64,000 nucleotides of DNA from Tipula vernalis (taxonomy: Eukaryota > Arthropoda > Insecta > Diptera > Tipulidae): the NCBI GenBank assembly GCA_958295665.1, contig OY282559.1, forward strand, positions 251,963,461-252,027,460, in the 5' to 3' direction. The position numbers and the translations under genes are program-made. A model generated the notes under the pieces. It had not been told where the DNA came from and did not search any database. It worked only from the letters and a program-made list of their open reading frames with translations. Below, in pieces: positions 10,890-23,759 of the stretch (position 1 is the stretch's first letter; each line of letters begins with the position of its first letter).

Positions 10890-13200
10890 ATTTGATAAAC
10901 AGACATACTTCTCTTTTAAACTTCATAAACATTTGTGTCGGGCTGCTACTATTTATATACAGATTTCTTTGTGCCCCGTTTTTAAAATTAAATCTTGTCC
11001 ATCCCTAATTTTTTGGTTAATCGATTTTGATGGTACATATGTATTGTGACGAGTTCACAGCATCCAAGTTATCAAATTCAGCAATTCCAAATCACAGTAA
11101 ATTGTTATACAATCGAAAAAAAAAACGATTTATTGAAACGGATGATTTAAGGAGACACCGCGGAATTATTTCATTCAAGCTTATGTATTATTTTGTTTGG
11201 CTTAAACGTGGCTCTCTGAATTTACGCTCGATCAACTTACAATTATAGCAGAAGTTTAATAGACTTTGAAATAGGTAGTTGAAGAAAAAAAGTGATCATA
11301 CTCTCTGGTCAGTAAATCAACATTTTCTGATATAATTACCAAAACAGCCGGATGGTTAAAGAAACAGAAAAAGTCAATGCCGAACTATTTTAAATTTATC
11401 TTTTATATTATAGAACTCAAAATTTGCAAAACTTCAACACATCAATAAACCACCTCCGTATTTTTAAATAAAGAAAAAATGACGTACCGAACTCATTTTA
11501 TCAAAAACGGAGATCTACCAAATTCTTCAACTTTGACCAATTTCTATCTACAATCTATAAAATCTATCTTCCAAATATTTATGAAATTTGTAAAATGATC
11601 AAGCCCAGCTTTTGTCTAATAAATTTATAAAATGTTTAGGAATTCTTAATCATATTATCGAGGTACCTTGTAAAATCAGACCTTGGAATTTTTGTCAAAG
11701 TTCAAATTCAGCACTGTTGAAAATTTGTGAAATGTATATCTCGGAGGATCTTATCAAAATTAATTATACCCTTGATCTCCTATATTTTTCGACTTCCTGA
11801 TGGAGAAGAGAAAGTTTAGCTTCACACTTCAAAGCGTTCATCTTCGTTAATTGTTTGATAAGTTATATCCAGACGGATATTTGTGCAGTTGAATGTTGAA
11901 AGCGTTTTCTTAAGAATAAAAAACTGAGTGGCGGATTACTTAATAATGTCGGCGATGCAAGTATATTAAGTAAAATCCTTCAAATAATAATTTGATTAAA
12001 GGTACTCTTAATGGCACACAAGTAATTATTGATATAATGTACCTAATAGGTTTAGTAGTTTTAAGATATTTTCTATTTTTTTATTGTAACAAGGTGAAAA
12101 AATTTGTTTCAAATATGTTTATTCAATATATTAAACAAATCTACCAAATAATTACATGTATACGGTGATTAACACACTTAAAAGTAAAACACATCCAGGT
12201 ATATGAATAAATAAAGGCAAGAATGTTGTATGTATTATTAAAACAAAAATGGGGATACACAGGACACAGCAAATAAACACATAATAAACAGTAGGTTGAA
12301 AAAACGTCGTCTTGCCATCATACGAATATCACAAAGTTAGAATTTATGTAGCAAGGGACAGTTCAGTAATAAGTCTTATTTCTAGGGAACTGTGGATAAA
12401 AAGTATGACCATAAACATGCAAACAACAAAACAACATTTAAAAAACACATGTGTGAAAAATTACATTAAAAGGGTTATACAGAATTTTTTTAGTTTTTTT
12501 TTTTTTTTTTTTGTTGTACAGAAAACATAAAGCATGAAATTTTTTTGGAAGATTTTTCTTATACGTTTATAGAAGCAAAACAGGATTCAACATCAATATT
12601 TGTGATTAAAATCATTCATCTGTGTTTTTTATTTTTCGTATTTACTTAATGATGATGAATATTTTTAGGTACCGCATAATCCGTTTTGCGGGATGGTTTC
12701 TGAAAATATCCTGCAATAAAAACAAAAACAAAAATAAAAGGTCAGTAAACCGCAACAGAAATCTGCATAAATTACAATTATTTGTACACTTACATGAGTG
12801 AGATTCCATAATATTCTTGTTTAGCTGTAAAATAAATGTAATCTAAACTAAAAATAAAAAAATAAAAACGGATAACACGAAATTATTTTCACAAACTTTC
12901 TTTTCCGACAATAAAAACAACCATAAATAATAGGAAATTTTTCATTTTTATTCAACCAAAATGTGACAAAGGATTAAAAATACGATAGCCGTATATTTTT
13001 TTGAGCGAATGTCAGTTTAATAAAAATCGATAAGAAATAGAATGTATTTCACCACGGGCAAGAAAATTACATGGTGAAAATAAAAATAACTGTACTGACA
13101 TCTACAGTTCATGGGTGAAACTAAACAATCCACATTCACTTTTCTTCGATTTTAGATTTTATATAAATTGGGGGTGCAACTAGTACAACAAAGAGTGTGC
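10890..13200. other. AT-rich intergenic stretch
   Basis: No supported gene. It contains poly-T (12495-12512) and a duplicated word: ACCGCATAATCCGTTTT at about 12671 resembles ACCGTGTAATCCGTTTTTCG at about 13260. Confidence 0.35.
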
Positions 13201-13204
13201 TGTA

Positions 13205-13609
13205 GGTCTACAATGTATTCCGATCTGAAAGTAACACTGACCTGCAAGTTAAAAATCATACCGTGTAATCCGTTTTTCGGTAATTGCTTTCTGAAAGTTG
13301 GAAAATATTTCTGATAATAAACGTCATTTGGAAGTTTCGGATTTTTTCGTACTACGTATTTCGATTTTCGGAGTAAAAACAGCTAAAAATCAAATAAATT
13401 TATTTGATTACCAATTAGTTATCAAAAGTGTTTTCGAATATATATTTTAAAAAAATATTATTAAACATTTTGACACTACATTTCAGATTGATATGTGGCG
13501 TGGCAATATAGTTTTCCGATCTCAAAAGTTTGCTTAGCGTCGATTTACTTTCAAATCAGATTTAACTTTCAGATCGATTTTACTTTCAGATCGGAATACT
13601 TAGTAGACC
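13205..13609. mobile_element. 405-bp MITE, TA-flanked
   Basis: Ends GGTCTAC...TATTCCGATCTGAAAGTAA and the reverse complement at 13565-13609. TA lies at 13203-13204 and 13610-13611. Noncoding inside. Likely a Tc1/mariner-type nonautonomous element. Confidence 0.75.
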
Positions 13610-13831
13610 TAGTATAACTCCAAATAATGATATTGTGGTCTTGAATGACGGCCTCAATTGCCTCGATTTCGGGGAATTTCGAAGTTCATTTTTGGTTTAT
13701 GATGTCTGTAACATTGTATGTTTTGTATCCTGAAACTGTAAATGTATCACCTTGCATCATGTACAGCTCCAGGATCCCCTCACCTTGAATGGATATGGTT
13801 TCAAATGTGCCATCGATTTCATGTTCGCAAA

Positions 13832-14797
13832 TTACCTTGCAAGTTGTTCTTCAGCTAGAAAGCTAGTTACAAAGATCCATGCGTTGTATCTGTGCAAAGG
13901 AATCCAAATAGTGGTGATTGCCCTCTGAAGTATCTGGCAGCTTGTTAGTATTTCGCCATCCTGCTTCAGTAACTGCATTTCACATCTGATTTTATTAGAG
14001 CTGTAGTCATATAGCGGCTGACGTATGTTGCAGAGATATTCTCCATTTAGATGAGTGCAAGCGTTGAATTCATGAGCGGAGAATGGCATGTATTTATCAT
14101 GATGGCTAGTTACGACTACTTGATGTAGCGTGAGCACCGGTATTATGTTATATAAGGTGTATTGGGCTCTGTACTAACGGGATTTTCTATTACATAATGG
14201 TATGTCTTGGCTTGGTTTGAGATTATCGACTATCTGTCTGGTTTTCTCCTGAAGTTGCATCAAGATGAGCGGATTAGGTTTGCCTTGGTGTACTTCCGTT
14301 GTGATATCGATTACTGCTGATTGGAATGTGCGGAGTTTCATCCTACAAACATTGTGTGAAGAGAAATATTTCTGAAAGTGAATTCTTCGTGAAATATGAG
14401 GTATGTCATTATTGGTTTATAAGCGCTTCGAATCTCTGATTTATTTCTTCGTGGCCGTGCTTGATGATGTTCACTATCGATTCTGTTGCTGCAAAAGTTT
14501 CTGGTGATGCTGTTGGTTTAGATTAAGATTTGCTATGCTTTCCTTGTGGTATTGTTGTGATGTTGTTTCTGATGCCACCATTCCTAATATACAGAATATT
14601 GACAGTATGTACAGCAAGAGATTTGATTTTGTACTTACTCTAGTTACTCGTCTCTGTGGTAATTTTTGTGTTTCCTTTTGATTTGAAACAGCTGTGTTGT
14701 GACCATGCCGTGTTGATCTGTCGCTGTGACTCATCCACTGGTCGAACGGATACTTTGGTAATTGCTCTTTTATAGAAAGCATTTCCCTCTTACCCAT
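13832..14797 (-). pseudogene. Envelope-like remnant of the BEL/Pao element
   Basis: Two minus frames lie downstream of integrase, where an env gene would sit. The upstream one (14797-14474) ends in a Gln/Asn/His-rich tail and contains a hydrophobic stretch (LLLYILSIFCILGMVAS) like a signal or membrane segment. The downstream one (14137-13832) has spaced cysteines and aromatic residues (CTHLNGEYLC, WIPLHRYNAWIF) resembling the ectodomain of the F-like envelope proteins of insect retroelements such as roo. The region between is broken. The env assignment rests on position and motif style, so it is moderate. Confidence 0.5.
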
Positions 14798-14932
14798 TTT
14801 GTGGGAGGTAGAATGTCTTGATTAAAAGCAAAAGATTGCCCGCTTGCATTTGTGGCCTTAAGTGTAGCCATTTTGGTCATTGTTGTAGTCTTCGCAAATA
14901 TTTGTTACTACATTTTTTCCAAAAATCTTGTT

Positions 14933-15547
14933 TCAGTTTTTGTGCATCTGCCATCTTGACAAGCCATGCATCTTTGAATCTGCTAGATTTTCTTCTGGGA
15001 CTGCAGTTAATAATGAGCCGATTAAAAAATGGCCAGGTGTTAGAACTTCAAGGTCTGCTATATCATTGGACATTGGACATATTGGCCTTGAATTTAGAAT
15101 GGCCTCTATTTGATTTAACAGAGTTGTTAATTTTTGATAGGTGAGCGTTGCACTTCCCATGATCTATTTTAGGTGATTCTTAACTGATTTGACACCAGCT
15201 TCCCATAGCCCACCAAAATGGTATGATGCAGGTAGTTGAAAATGCCAAGTTGAGCAAAAATATCACTGGACCTTGTAAGTTTTACCTCCTTTGCCTTTGG
15301 TTGATTTTATTTGAACGGGGCCTGCATAATCCACTCTTGTTGGCTGAACTCGTCCGTATATTAGGTTTCCCATCAACCGGTTACTTCCTGGCTTGATTTT
15401 GGAACTGTAGCATACAATGCATTTTGAAATTACTGATTTAGTTCTGCCTCTTATGATCCAATACATTTTCCGAATGTAAGAGAAGGTGAGTTCGATTCCT
15501 CCATGCATCATTTTCAAATGTACTTGATTGATTAAGCTTTTACTCAA
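14933..15547 (-). pseudogene. BEL/Pao integrase, broken
   Basis: The N-terminal part (15547-15263) shows the HHCC zinc motif (HLKMMHGG ... CIVC) then the start of the catalytic core (RVDYAGPVQIKSTKG, with the first Asp). A gap with frame breaks follows and deletes much of the DDE core. The C-terminal part (15160-14933) has LNQIEAILNSRPICPMSND and LTPGHFLIG, highly typical of BEL/Pao integrase ends. It would insert element cDNA into the host genome, but cannot be functional here. Confidence 0.85.
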
Positions 15548-16325
15548 TTGGTGGTGGACAGGAAGTATGGCTGGATGTTTCTCTTCGTAGCTTAAAAATG
15601 ATTTTTGCAGCCTGCCCCTTATACTCGTAGAATTTCCTTTGGATCCAGAAAGGGGTTTAATGACAATAACTTGCTTTTTTTATCTATTGGATTGTTTTAC
15701 ATTAGCTGAGTTATTTCCGTGTTGCACCAATTTCGTTTTGTATGCTTCACGAAAATCTTCTCAGCCTCATTTATCACATCATTTTCACAGTTCTAACAAT
15801 CCGTTTTAGTTTAGTGAACTATCCTGCAATCATTCTATGTGGTGGTAGTTAAATAGATATTTTTTTAGTTCTGTTGCTTGCGGTTCTTCTCGTTCAAAAC
15901 AGTTTCGTAAGTTTGACGGGTACTTCTGCTTACTTTTGAGCCAATGTGGTCTCTATGGTTGAATCGTTGCTTGTTGTATTTCTAATGCTTGTTTTACTTC
16001 ATTAAGTAATTTATCCAACAGAAGAGTGCCATTTAGTTCCAGCCGTGGTATTGTTACTTTTGATTTCATCGGCGCGACTCTTGTTTTGGCTGCTATAACG
16101 CTGATGTTCACTTCACTTTCTTTATTCTCAATTTATGATTCAGATGTGTAATTTATCCATCTTGGAATTTTTATGTCACTGAGAAGCTGTAATTTGTCTT
16201 TAAAGTTTAATCATTGTTGACCTGTGGCTTCAGGAACCGGTTTATCCCAAGAGAGACCCATGAGCCACATTTTTTGTAACATTACCTTTGGTGTTATTAT
16301 TACTGGTGCTAGCCATCCTAATAGA

Positions 16326-17546
16326 TCAAATAATCGTCCACTTGCCACTTGGGATTGGTACGTTTATATTAAACTCAAATACATCCGTTTTAGGTTTCCA
16401 AAACAGTCCAAGGGCTTTTATGCTTCGATCGATTTCAATTTTATGTGATTCTGTTAGTTCTCTGTCGGCTACGTTGAGTAAGAGCCGTGTTTGGTTGCTT
16501 GCCCATTTTCTTAAATTAAAGAGTTCTTTTTGAAGTAGTTCAGTTAGTTGGATTTGAATGGCTAATGCTTCTTTGATTGTGTTGCAGTCTGTCATGAGAT
16601 CATCCACGTAGAAATATGTTTGTAACATCTTGTATGCCGCAGGAAAGTTTTCTTTTTCGACTTCTGCGAGCTGATTTAAAATGTTTTCTGCAAGGTTGGC
16701 AGCTGCTGTTCCGTATGTTACTGTGTTAAGTTGGTACTTTTGAATCTTCTCTGAAGATGAGTTTCGCCACATAATTTATTGAAAGTTTCTATCTTCCTTG
16801 TTTATCCAAATCTGTCGAAAAATGTTCTTAATGTCGGCTGTAAAGACGTATTTGTGCGTTCACCATCTCATTACGACATGCCATAGGCCTTGTTGTATTT
16901 TGGAACCAAAATGCATTACATCATTTAATGACCGGCCATTGGTTGTTTTAGCGGACGCGTCAAAGACTACTCTTAACTTTGTTGTAGTACTTGGCATGTA
17001 ATATTTTCCGTCGTTTGAATTCTTTGTATTATGTGGCTAATTCGTTATTCTTCATGAGTTGCCTTTCTATAGTTGGAGAAATCTTGTTGTTGCCATCTTT
17101 TTGGAATCTCCTAGGTCTCCCTGTTGTTGGAACCGAATTTTAAGCGTGTATCTACCGTCTGATTCTCTTTTGTGTGAGTTTCGAGAATGTTGTTCGCATT
17201 CTTCTTCATCAGTAGTATGTTTTCTCGGTGAATGTAGTTCCTCTATTTCCCAAAATTTCTTGAGAGCTTTCTCAATTTCTTCAGCTATATTTTCCTTTAT
17301 TGTGATTGCTACGGTTTTGGTTGATGGCTCGTCTGTTGAGTGTGAATTATTAAATCTTCCTAAAATTATCCACCCAAATCTTGTACGTTGTGCAATTGGT
17401 TCTTGATTGTTTATTTTTATTATATTCGGAAATACATATCGGCATAGTAATCTGCACCAATAAGTCAGTAAGTCTATCGGTTTAGGAGGTAGGTTTTTCC
17501 AAGTTTGGGTTGTTATTGTTGGTTGGTTGTCTGTAATTTTATTCAC
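16326..17546 (-). pseudogene. BEL/Pao protease-RT segment (Peptidase A17 / Pao RT), broken
   Basis: The 159-aa frame at 17546-17067 holds the end of the aspartic protease region (TRFGWIILGR, typical of BEL proteins) and the FWEIEEL opening of the RT domain. The 148-aa frame at 16772-16326 contains the RT catalytic YVDDLMTDC motif, then LLQKELFNLRKWASN and IKALGLFWKP, characteristic of the Pao/Peptidase_A17 region. At least one frame break separates them near 16790-17060, and RNase H downstream is not open. Confidence 0.85.
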
Positions 17547-17847
17547 TACGTAAGCTTCTATTTACAGGTTATACTTCGATTGAAAGTGAGGCATAATTGA
17601 TAGTTTAGCAGCCTTTTTGATTAGTTATTTGTTGTTTGCGCCAATACCAGCGACGTGCAATTCTGTGCTACACGTTTTTGTTTGTAGTCTGTTTACTGCG
17701 TTTGAAGTGACGAACGTTGTTTGCTGCTCCGGATTTAGTGGTTATTGTTTCAATCTTCTTATTGTGTAGTAGCTGGTGATGCCCTCCTTGGCACTGTTGA
17801 CATGATGTATTAGCCTTACATTCGGCTAACGCACAGTTGCTTTTAAG

Positions 17848-18480
17848 TCACCTTCTACATAGTTGCAATAATGATACCAGCTGATTTTTATCAAGAATGT
17901 TCATTGCTTCAAATTTGGAGCAATATGCAAGTTGATGGTTTTGGTTGCAGACAATGCAGGCTTTGGTTGGACTCGTTGTCAATAGAGATGTTTTTGAAGT
18001 AGTTGCTGGTTTACGAAAGTTCGAAGTCTTTTCTCGATAAACTGCTTCTAATGCCGTAAAACGCGATTCAAGGAACTTCATAAAATTTTCAAGAATTTGA
18101 ATTTCTCTTGTATTCTCTAATGACATGTCGTATGCTTTCAGGGATTCGTGATCCAGTTTTTTTGACCAATACGTATATCACTATTCGATCCCAAGAATCG
18201 ATGCTGGTTCATAGTTTTCTCCCACTGATTGCAGGTGATTTATCAGCCTGGCTGCTTAACCTCCAGTGTAGGTCTTCAGGTAATTAATCTTGCGTGTGTT
18301 GTTAAGTGCTTGGTTGTTGTGTAGGTTAGTACCTGTGTATTGTTTAAAGACGTCATGAAATGCCATCCATTTCATGTGTCCACCATTAAAGTGGAATATT
18401 TTTATTTTGGGAAGCTTAATTTTTGCCGGTCGATTGCTGCCGGCTTTGTATTGTTTGTTCTTCATGATGACCTCTACGCT
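17848..18480 (-). pseudogene. BEL/Pao gag remnant
   Basis: Frame 18465-18256 contains KIKLPKIKIFHFNGGHMKWM and a later INYLKTYTGG, the DUF1759-type capsid start of BEL/Pao elements. Frame 18126-17848 carries the zinc knuckle CIVCNQNHQLAYCSKFEAM. The intervening part has stop codons. Gag N-terminal sequence continues in broken form to about 18960. Confidence 0.8.
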
Positions 18481-18964
18481 TTTCGTATTACGTCGTAGTA
18501 TTCATATTTGAAGTATTTTTGAAAGTCCGATATGATAAATTCAGTGATGCTTCAGCTTCTTCTTGTTCTTTTTGTGGACCTTATCTCTTTGAATAAGCTC
18601 CTCATTTTGATATCTTGTTATTTTAATTGTTGTTTGAATTTTCACGATTGTCTGAATTCAAAGTTTGACTCAACCTTTGACGCCTCGGGTAATGCACTAT
18701 GCCTGAATTCACTTGTTGATGCGTCTGTGTCAGTGTTGTTGATCTCTACAGATGGGGTGATGCTAAGTTCTTTGAAATTGTTTGTTGCATCTGCCGGTGG
18801 AAGTAGTCTGAATGGCACCCCGGATCGTTTAGGCGTTGTCGCATTTCATCTATAGTTTTTTGGTAATTATTAGCCACATTTTGCATATCCTTATAGTACT
18901 GATCTGTTGACTTCAGTGGTGGTTGAAATTCTCTTATTAAATTGTCGTCGTCGACTTACTCGTT

Positions 18965-20370
18965 GTAGGTATTTTTGCTGACAATATAAAGTTTTTTTTA
19001 TTTCCCGAAAAATTTGAAAAAGTGGACATGTGCCCTTTCAAAACTAAATGATTCATTTATATTATACTGAGAACAGAGTTCTCACTGTTACAGCTTTAAA
19101 TGAATCGGGCAAAGCCATATCAAGTAGGAAGAGTAGTCTGACAACATTACTATAGCACAAAGAATGCACTTTGAATAATATTTTCTAACCTATTTTAAGG
19201 GTACTTGCGTCCTGTAAAAACGTAACCGAACTCGACTGCACAGTTTTAGAGCATACCAGCACTTGAAACAGAACAGTTGCCGTGGCTAGTTCCCCTAATC
19301 TCTATTAAGAATTAAGTTTTTAGCTTTATTTGATTCACTTTGTAATAGCGGAACCTAAGTTATGAATAAAATTCAAAATGGTTATTTTTCACAGCTAAAC
19401 GCATATTTACACGAGTCGAATTGGGCGTAGAAACATGTTCAACTTCTTTCATTGCTCATCCTCGATGTACATTCTTGATGAAATATGCATTAACATGAGT
19501 CATATTTGGATGACTCATCCGCGATAACCATTCAAAGCGATTTAAACAAATCGCTCTTTGAACCATTGCATAAAGATTAGAAAAGTCATTAAGGCGCTTT
19601 CGACTTATTTTTTGATGAATTTACTTCACTAGTAGCTTCATGACACTCTGCATAATAAAATTGTTAAGTTGGCTTGGAGGGGTTAAAGACAAACAAAAAT
19701 GTAGCGTGATGTAATGCCACTTTTTCTAAATGAAAATGGTTGCTAACCCACGATTATTACACTGTTAAGATATTTAACGGCAGGGGAAATTATAACGACC
19801 TTGACAAATCATTGTTTTTAAATAAAAAGGCATGTTATTGCCTTATTGCAATATGCAAAAAAAGAGAAGTGCGTTTTTATGTTTTTTTTTTTATATTATT
19901 ATTGTTTTTAGATCAATAAATTTTTTTTTGTCTATCACATTAGAAAAATTGTTTTATAAAAGCGTACGGTATCAGTTGTTCAATTATATAAAAAAATATA
20001 TAATAAATGTATATAAATAAATAATAATCACTTTCCAAGGACTAATCAGCCTTTGTACCGGAATATAAATCATCGATTGCGCTTTCTGATTTTTTTTTTT
20101 TTTTATTGTTTGCTTGCAATTTCTTATTACCATCAATTGGCACGTGGCATTCTTGCTGCTGGCTTTCCGTTTTAAATTCCTTTCATTTCCATTTTGTATA
20201 TAAAACGATTGAGATTTTTAATTTTTAGCGCCTCTGTTATGATGGATTTGTAAAGTGGCGGCGGCGAACACATTCAATCATTCCCGTTTTCATTCTTTTG
20301 TTTTTGTTTTGTTGTTTGTAGATTTTGTGAGAATGTATGCATGGATTTACATGATCACATCGATGATGGA
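18965..20370. other. Intergenic between BEL remnant and USP22 gene
   Basis: No supported gene. It probably contains the 3' untranslated region of the minus-strand deubiquitinase gene at its right end; several T-rich runs at 19880-20110. Confidence 0.35.
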
Positions 20371-20377
20371 AATTTCC

Positions 20378-22148
20378 CTAGCCATCAACTTTTTTATTGT
20401 AAAAAAGTAAATAAGCCTCACTGTCTAGAACTTGGTCTAAGGTTGCTATTGTTAGAATGTGATCGTCACATTTCACCCATAAATCCTTTTGATGCTTAAC
20501 ATAGGCAGTGTAATGACCTGCGTCCAATGAACCAACATGATTTATAACTGCATACAAGGAATATCGATAATCACCACCACTGTCGCTTCGTTTTGCCGAC
20601 ATAAACGGAGCCATATCTAGCTCAGATGGAAATGCTATAAATGTGGAAATTTTTTTCTCGACCTGTAATTTAATTGCAAGTTAGTTTGAATTTCTAATCT
20701 GAGTAAAATATGATTTTTGGAGAACTTACTAGACTAGAATGTTCAAAACGCTTTAAATGGAAGCTAGCAACTATCGGCAATGATCTCATCGTTAGTTGCT
20801 TCGTTGACTCTTGATAGGTTTGACATGATGAGCATTTAATTTTTGCATTACTACCTAAATGTTCAGCCTGGGTGAATCGTTCCAAACAATCGAGTAACGT
20901 TTTTGGAGGTCCCCAACCTTGTTGCACTTCACCTAAATCTAATGATATATCCCAGAAAGGGTCTATAGTGGTTGAAACGCCTTTACATGATTGGCATACA
21001 ACATCGCTTTGTAGACCACCCGTAAAAATTTGATCTATAATACAATTACATTGGTTTGTCACTATTGTCGAAGAATTAATACTATTTAGACTGCCTCCCA
21101 AAGTGGAATTACTTGTTCCATGATTGCCGTTACTTGTACTCGCTTGATTTTTATTCGAATTTTTTGATTTATTATCATTACCAGCATTTTGAGAATTAAT
21201 ACAGTGACGATGTAGCACGTCCAGCGTGGCTATGAAAAATTCGTGAGCATCCTGCTGTTCGTAGCCGGCCAAATGTTTTGCCTGCGTCCATATCATATGC
21301 AATAATCGATGCAACGATAAAGGAGTTCGATCTCCTGAATAAAATTCCCGAAACAAACGTGATATTTCGCACACGAGGCATCTCGATGAATTTTTCATGC
21401 TGCATTTATGTCGCTCCGATAAAAAATAATCCCGCAATAATGGTGTATGGATTAATGCCTGTACTATACAATTCATAAAACATGTCGAACCTAAATTTAA
21501 TAATCCTCTAAGTCCAATACTGGTTAACGGTGATACAGTAGTTTGCTGGCGTTTCGTATGCCGCAATATTAAATCGGCATCAGTTCTCGGCGGTGACCAT
21601 GGCCTCCATGATAAACCAATTTTATTCAAACTTTTTGCCTCTAGACGTAAGTGATTCTTAGCTAATTCTTGAAATTCATGATTATAAATGAAGTCGTTAC
21701 ATGCATGACAAAATATCATGCCATAACTTAATTCTAAACTAATCACATGGTCCTTTTCCTCCATATGATCATACATATGTTTCCCCTTGCACGCGAAATG
21801 TATACAATGCAGACAAGCGTGTAGCTGTGGCCCGGAATTACCGCATGAATAACACAAACATGATAGTGCCTAAAAGTGAATATCAACAAAAATTTTGGTA
21901 CCGTTAGCCGTAATCTGTAAACACAATTTCATTCATAAATTCATCGCCCGACCGGCCAACCCAGTCGACCAGGCGGAAAAAAAACAAAAAATAAAAAAAA
22001 CAATTTCGATCACGGAATACCATACCTTTCGTCGTCGTGCCTGTTTCGATACACATGCACTAAAATATGAATGAACTCCACTTAATGCTTTTACACCATA
22101 TTTTCTATAATATGCTACAAAATGTTGGCATGATGATTTATCTGACAT
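20378..22148 (-). CDS. not: Ubiquitin carboxyl-terminal hydrolase, nonstop/USP22 type (SAGA DUB module)
   Basis: Deubiquitinase that removes ubiquitin from histone H2B as the catalytic subunit of the SAGA DUB module. Three coding exons fit together in phase 0: 22148-22026 (donor GTATGG), 21869-20730 (acceptor TTTTAG, donor GTAAGT) and 20662-20378 (acceptor TTACAG), giving 515 aa, close to human USP22 length. An N-terminal UBP-type zinc finger (about residues 5-110; CYSC, CLHC, CHAC) precedes the USP domain. The Cys box is [10 protein letters not shown] (Cys near 171), the His box DAGHYTAYV (His near 471), and CDDH follows (Asp near 487). A Ser/Asn-rich insert (about 255-290) interrupts the catalytic domain. 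The start ATG at 22148 gives a typical [10 protein letters not shown] beginning. No damage seen. The Drosophila symbol is used by analogy. Confidence 0.93.
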
Positions 22149-22159
22149 TTTTATTTTAT

Positions 22160-23750
22160 GTAGTATTATGATTTTTTTACTCTTTCGCCCGTACAGCTTC
22201 TCGTCGTAATGAATGAGTTACTAAATTTTATTTTTATGTACTTTTTTTTCGTTTTGTTTTTATTAAAACCAAACACAAAATACAGTGCTTTCCTTTAAAT
22301 GTAATTCATTTATTCTGAGTTAAATTGTATACAAATCAAAAATAATTATTTAAAAAAATAAAAAATTATAAATAAAGAAAGAAATATCTTTTATATTTTT
22401 AATGTTAATTTTTTTTCTTGAGAAATGCTTAATTCAATTTTTGATTCTCTTTCTATAATTTTTTTTTTCGTGTTTTTTGACAGATGACAATTCTAACCTC
22501 AACAAAATTTATGTGTGTACTACACAACATAAAACACGAAACGAAATAAAGTAAAAAGATTAACGAAAAAAAATTATAACGGATTAACGGGAGAATTTAT
22601 GATTTTTTTTAGCAAAACACGAAAACAGAGGGGAAATATTGTTTTTCGTTAAATTTGTATACCTCCGCCGATTCCAATAAAATATCAATTTTGTAACCTT
22701 GACATAAGGGCTGTGACCGGGGATAAATTTATATATTGATGGAGTGTTTTATTGAAAAAATTTAATAATACATATGTAATACCTATATTCAATGTAACAA
22801 TTATTTTAAGGCCTCTTTTTATACGAAATTGTTTACATTTTGTAAATGCGCACATTTCTTTGAACGGAGGATATGCCCGACCTATGAAGGAATTAATTTT
22901 TCGGTTATTATTTTTCACTTCAAAAATGCCAATATTATTAGTTGGCAAATTAGATTAAAGTTGAATGAAAAGAGAAAAAGGCTCCAAACTCTCGTTGTTT
23001 TCCCAATTAGATCAATATGAATGTTTGCCAATTTTTACTGTGGAAATGTACGCCATTACGCCAACATAAAGCTTTTAGCGCTGATAAGTATGAGATATGG
23101 GCGAATTCCTACAAATTTCGTTGGTTAGATCAAAATGAAATTAATTGGTTTGATATTACACAAATAAACGATGAATTTGATAAAGTTTACAATAACTACT
23201 TAAAGGTTTTCCACAATGCGTGTAGAATGTGATACCTCCTTATTCAACATCTAACAATAATAGCTTATTGGTTATATTATGAATAAAAAAAAATATAATA
23301 CATCAGAAGTATTTGTTATAATGTACGTTAGACGGTCTTGAAATTAAGAAAAACACTTAGTTCTCTACTTGGGTCAAAAGGCCTGATTAAAACCTTATAT
23401 AGAATTAAACACAAATCTTAGAACTAGAGCGTTAAATTCATTTGTTAAAGACTTTTACAAACTAATGAATAACAGGATCTGGTAAAATAATAAAAGATAT
23501 TGACAAAAGAACAGATTTAAGTTTAACTTACATATTGGGAAAATATAGGAAAGATTTTTTCGGCAAATAATAAGTAAACCGAATTTTACTATGTTCCATA
23601 TTTTCTGAAAGGCTTGTGGCTATTCAGATGGATCATTTAAAAGTAGTATACGCTAATGTATGACTTCAATTAAAATCATAATTGAAAATATGACAATAAC
23701 ATCTCGTTACTTTATACTGCTACAGATTCATTTATTTTTCCGTTTTCCTC
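22160..23750. other. AT-rich stretch upstream of the USP22 gene
   Basis: It must include the promoter and 5' leader of the minus-strand gene near 22150-22300. Short frames at 22685-23232 on both strands have no recognised domain. Nothing else supportable. Confidence 0.35.
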
Positions 23751-23759
23751 TAACCAGAT

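Larger units (their letters stand above)
13832..18960 (-). mobile_element. Decayed BEL/Pao LTR retroelement with env-like end
   Basis: Ordered on the minus strand as gag (18960-17848), protease/RT (17546-16326), integrase (15547-14933) and env-like (14797-13832). Many stops and frameshifts. I compared the flanks (13100-13830 and 18960-19600) and could not find a pair of LTRs, so the ends are approximate. Confidence 0.8.

Noticed and set aside
14818..15144. 108-aa plus open frame
   Set aside because: Antisense to the BEL/Pao integrase end.
18532..18855. 107-aa plus open frame with hydrophobic residues
   Set aside because: Antisense to the BEL/Pao gag N-terminal region.
13100..19600. LTR pair of the BEL/Pao element
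   Set aside because: Compared both flanks by eye; no shared sequence long enough to call LTRs.
22685..23232. Overlapping short frames on both strands
   Set aside because: No recognisable domain, overlapping in several frames, composition like flanking noncoding DNA.
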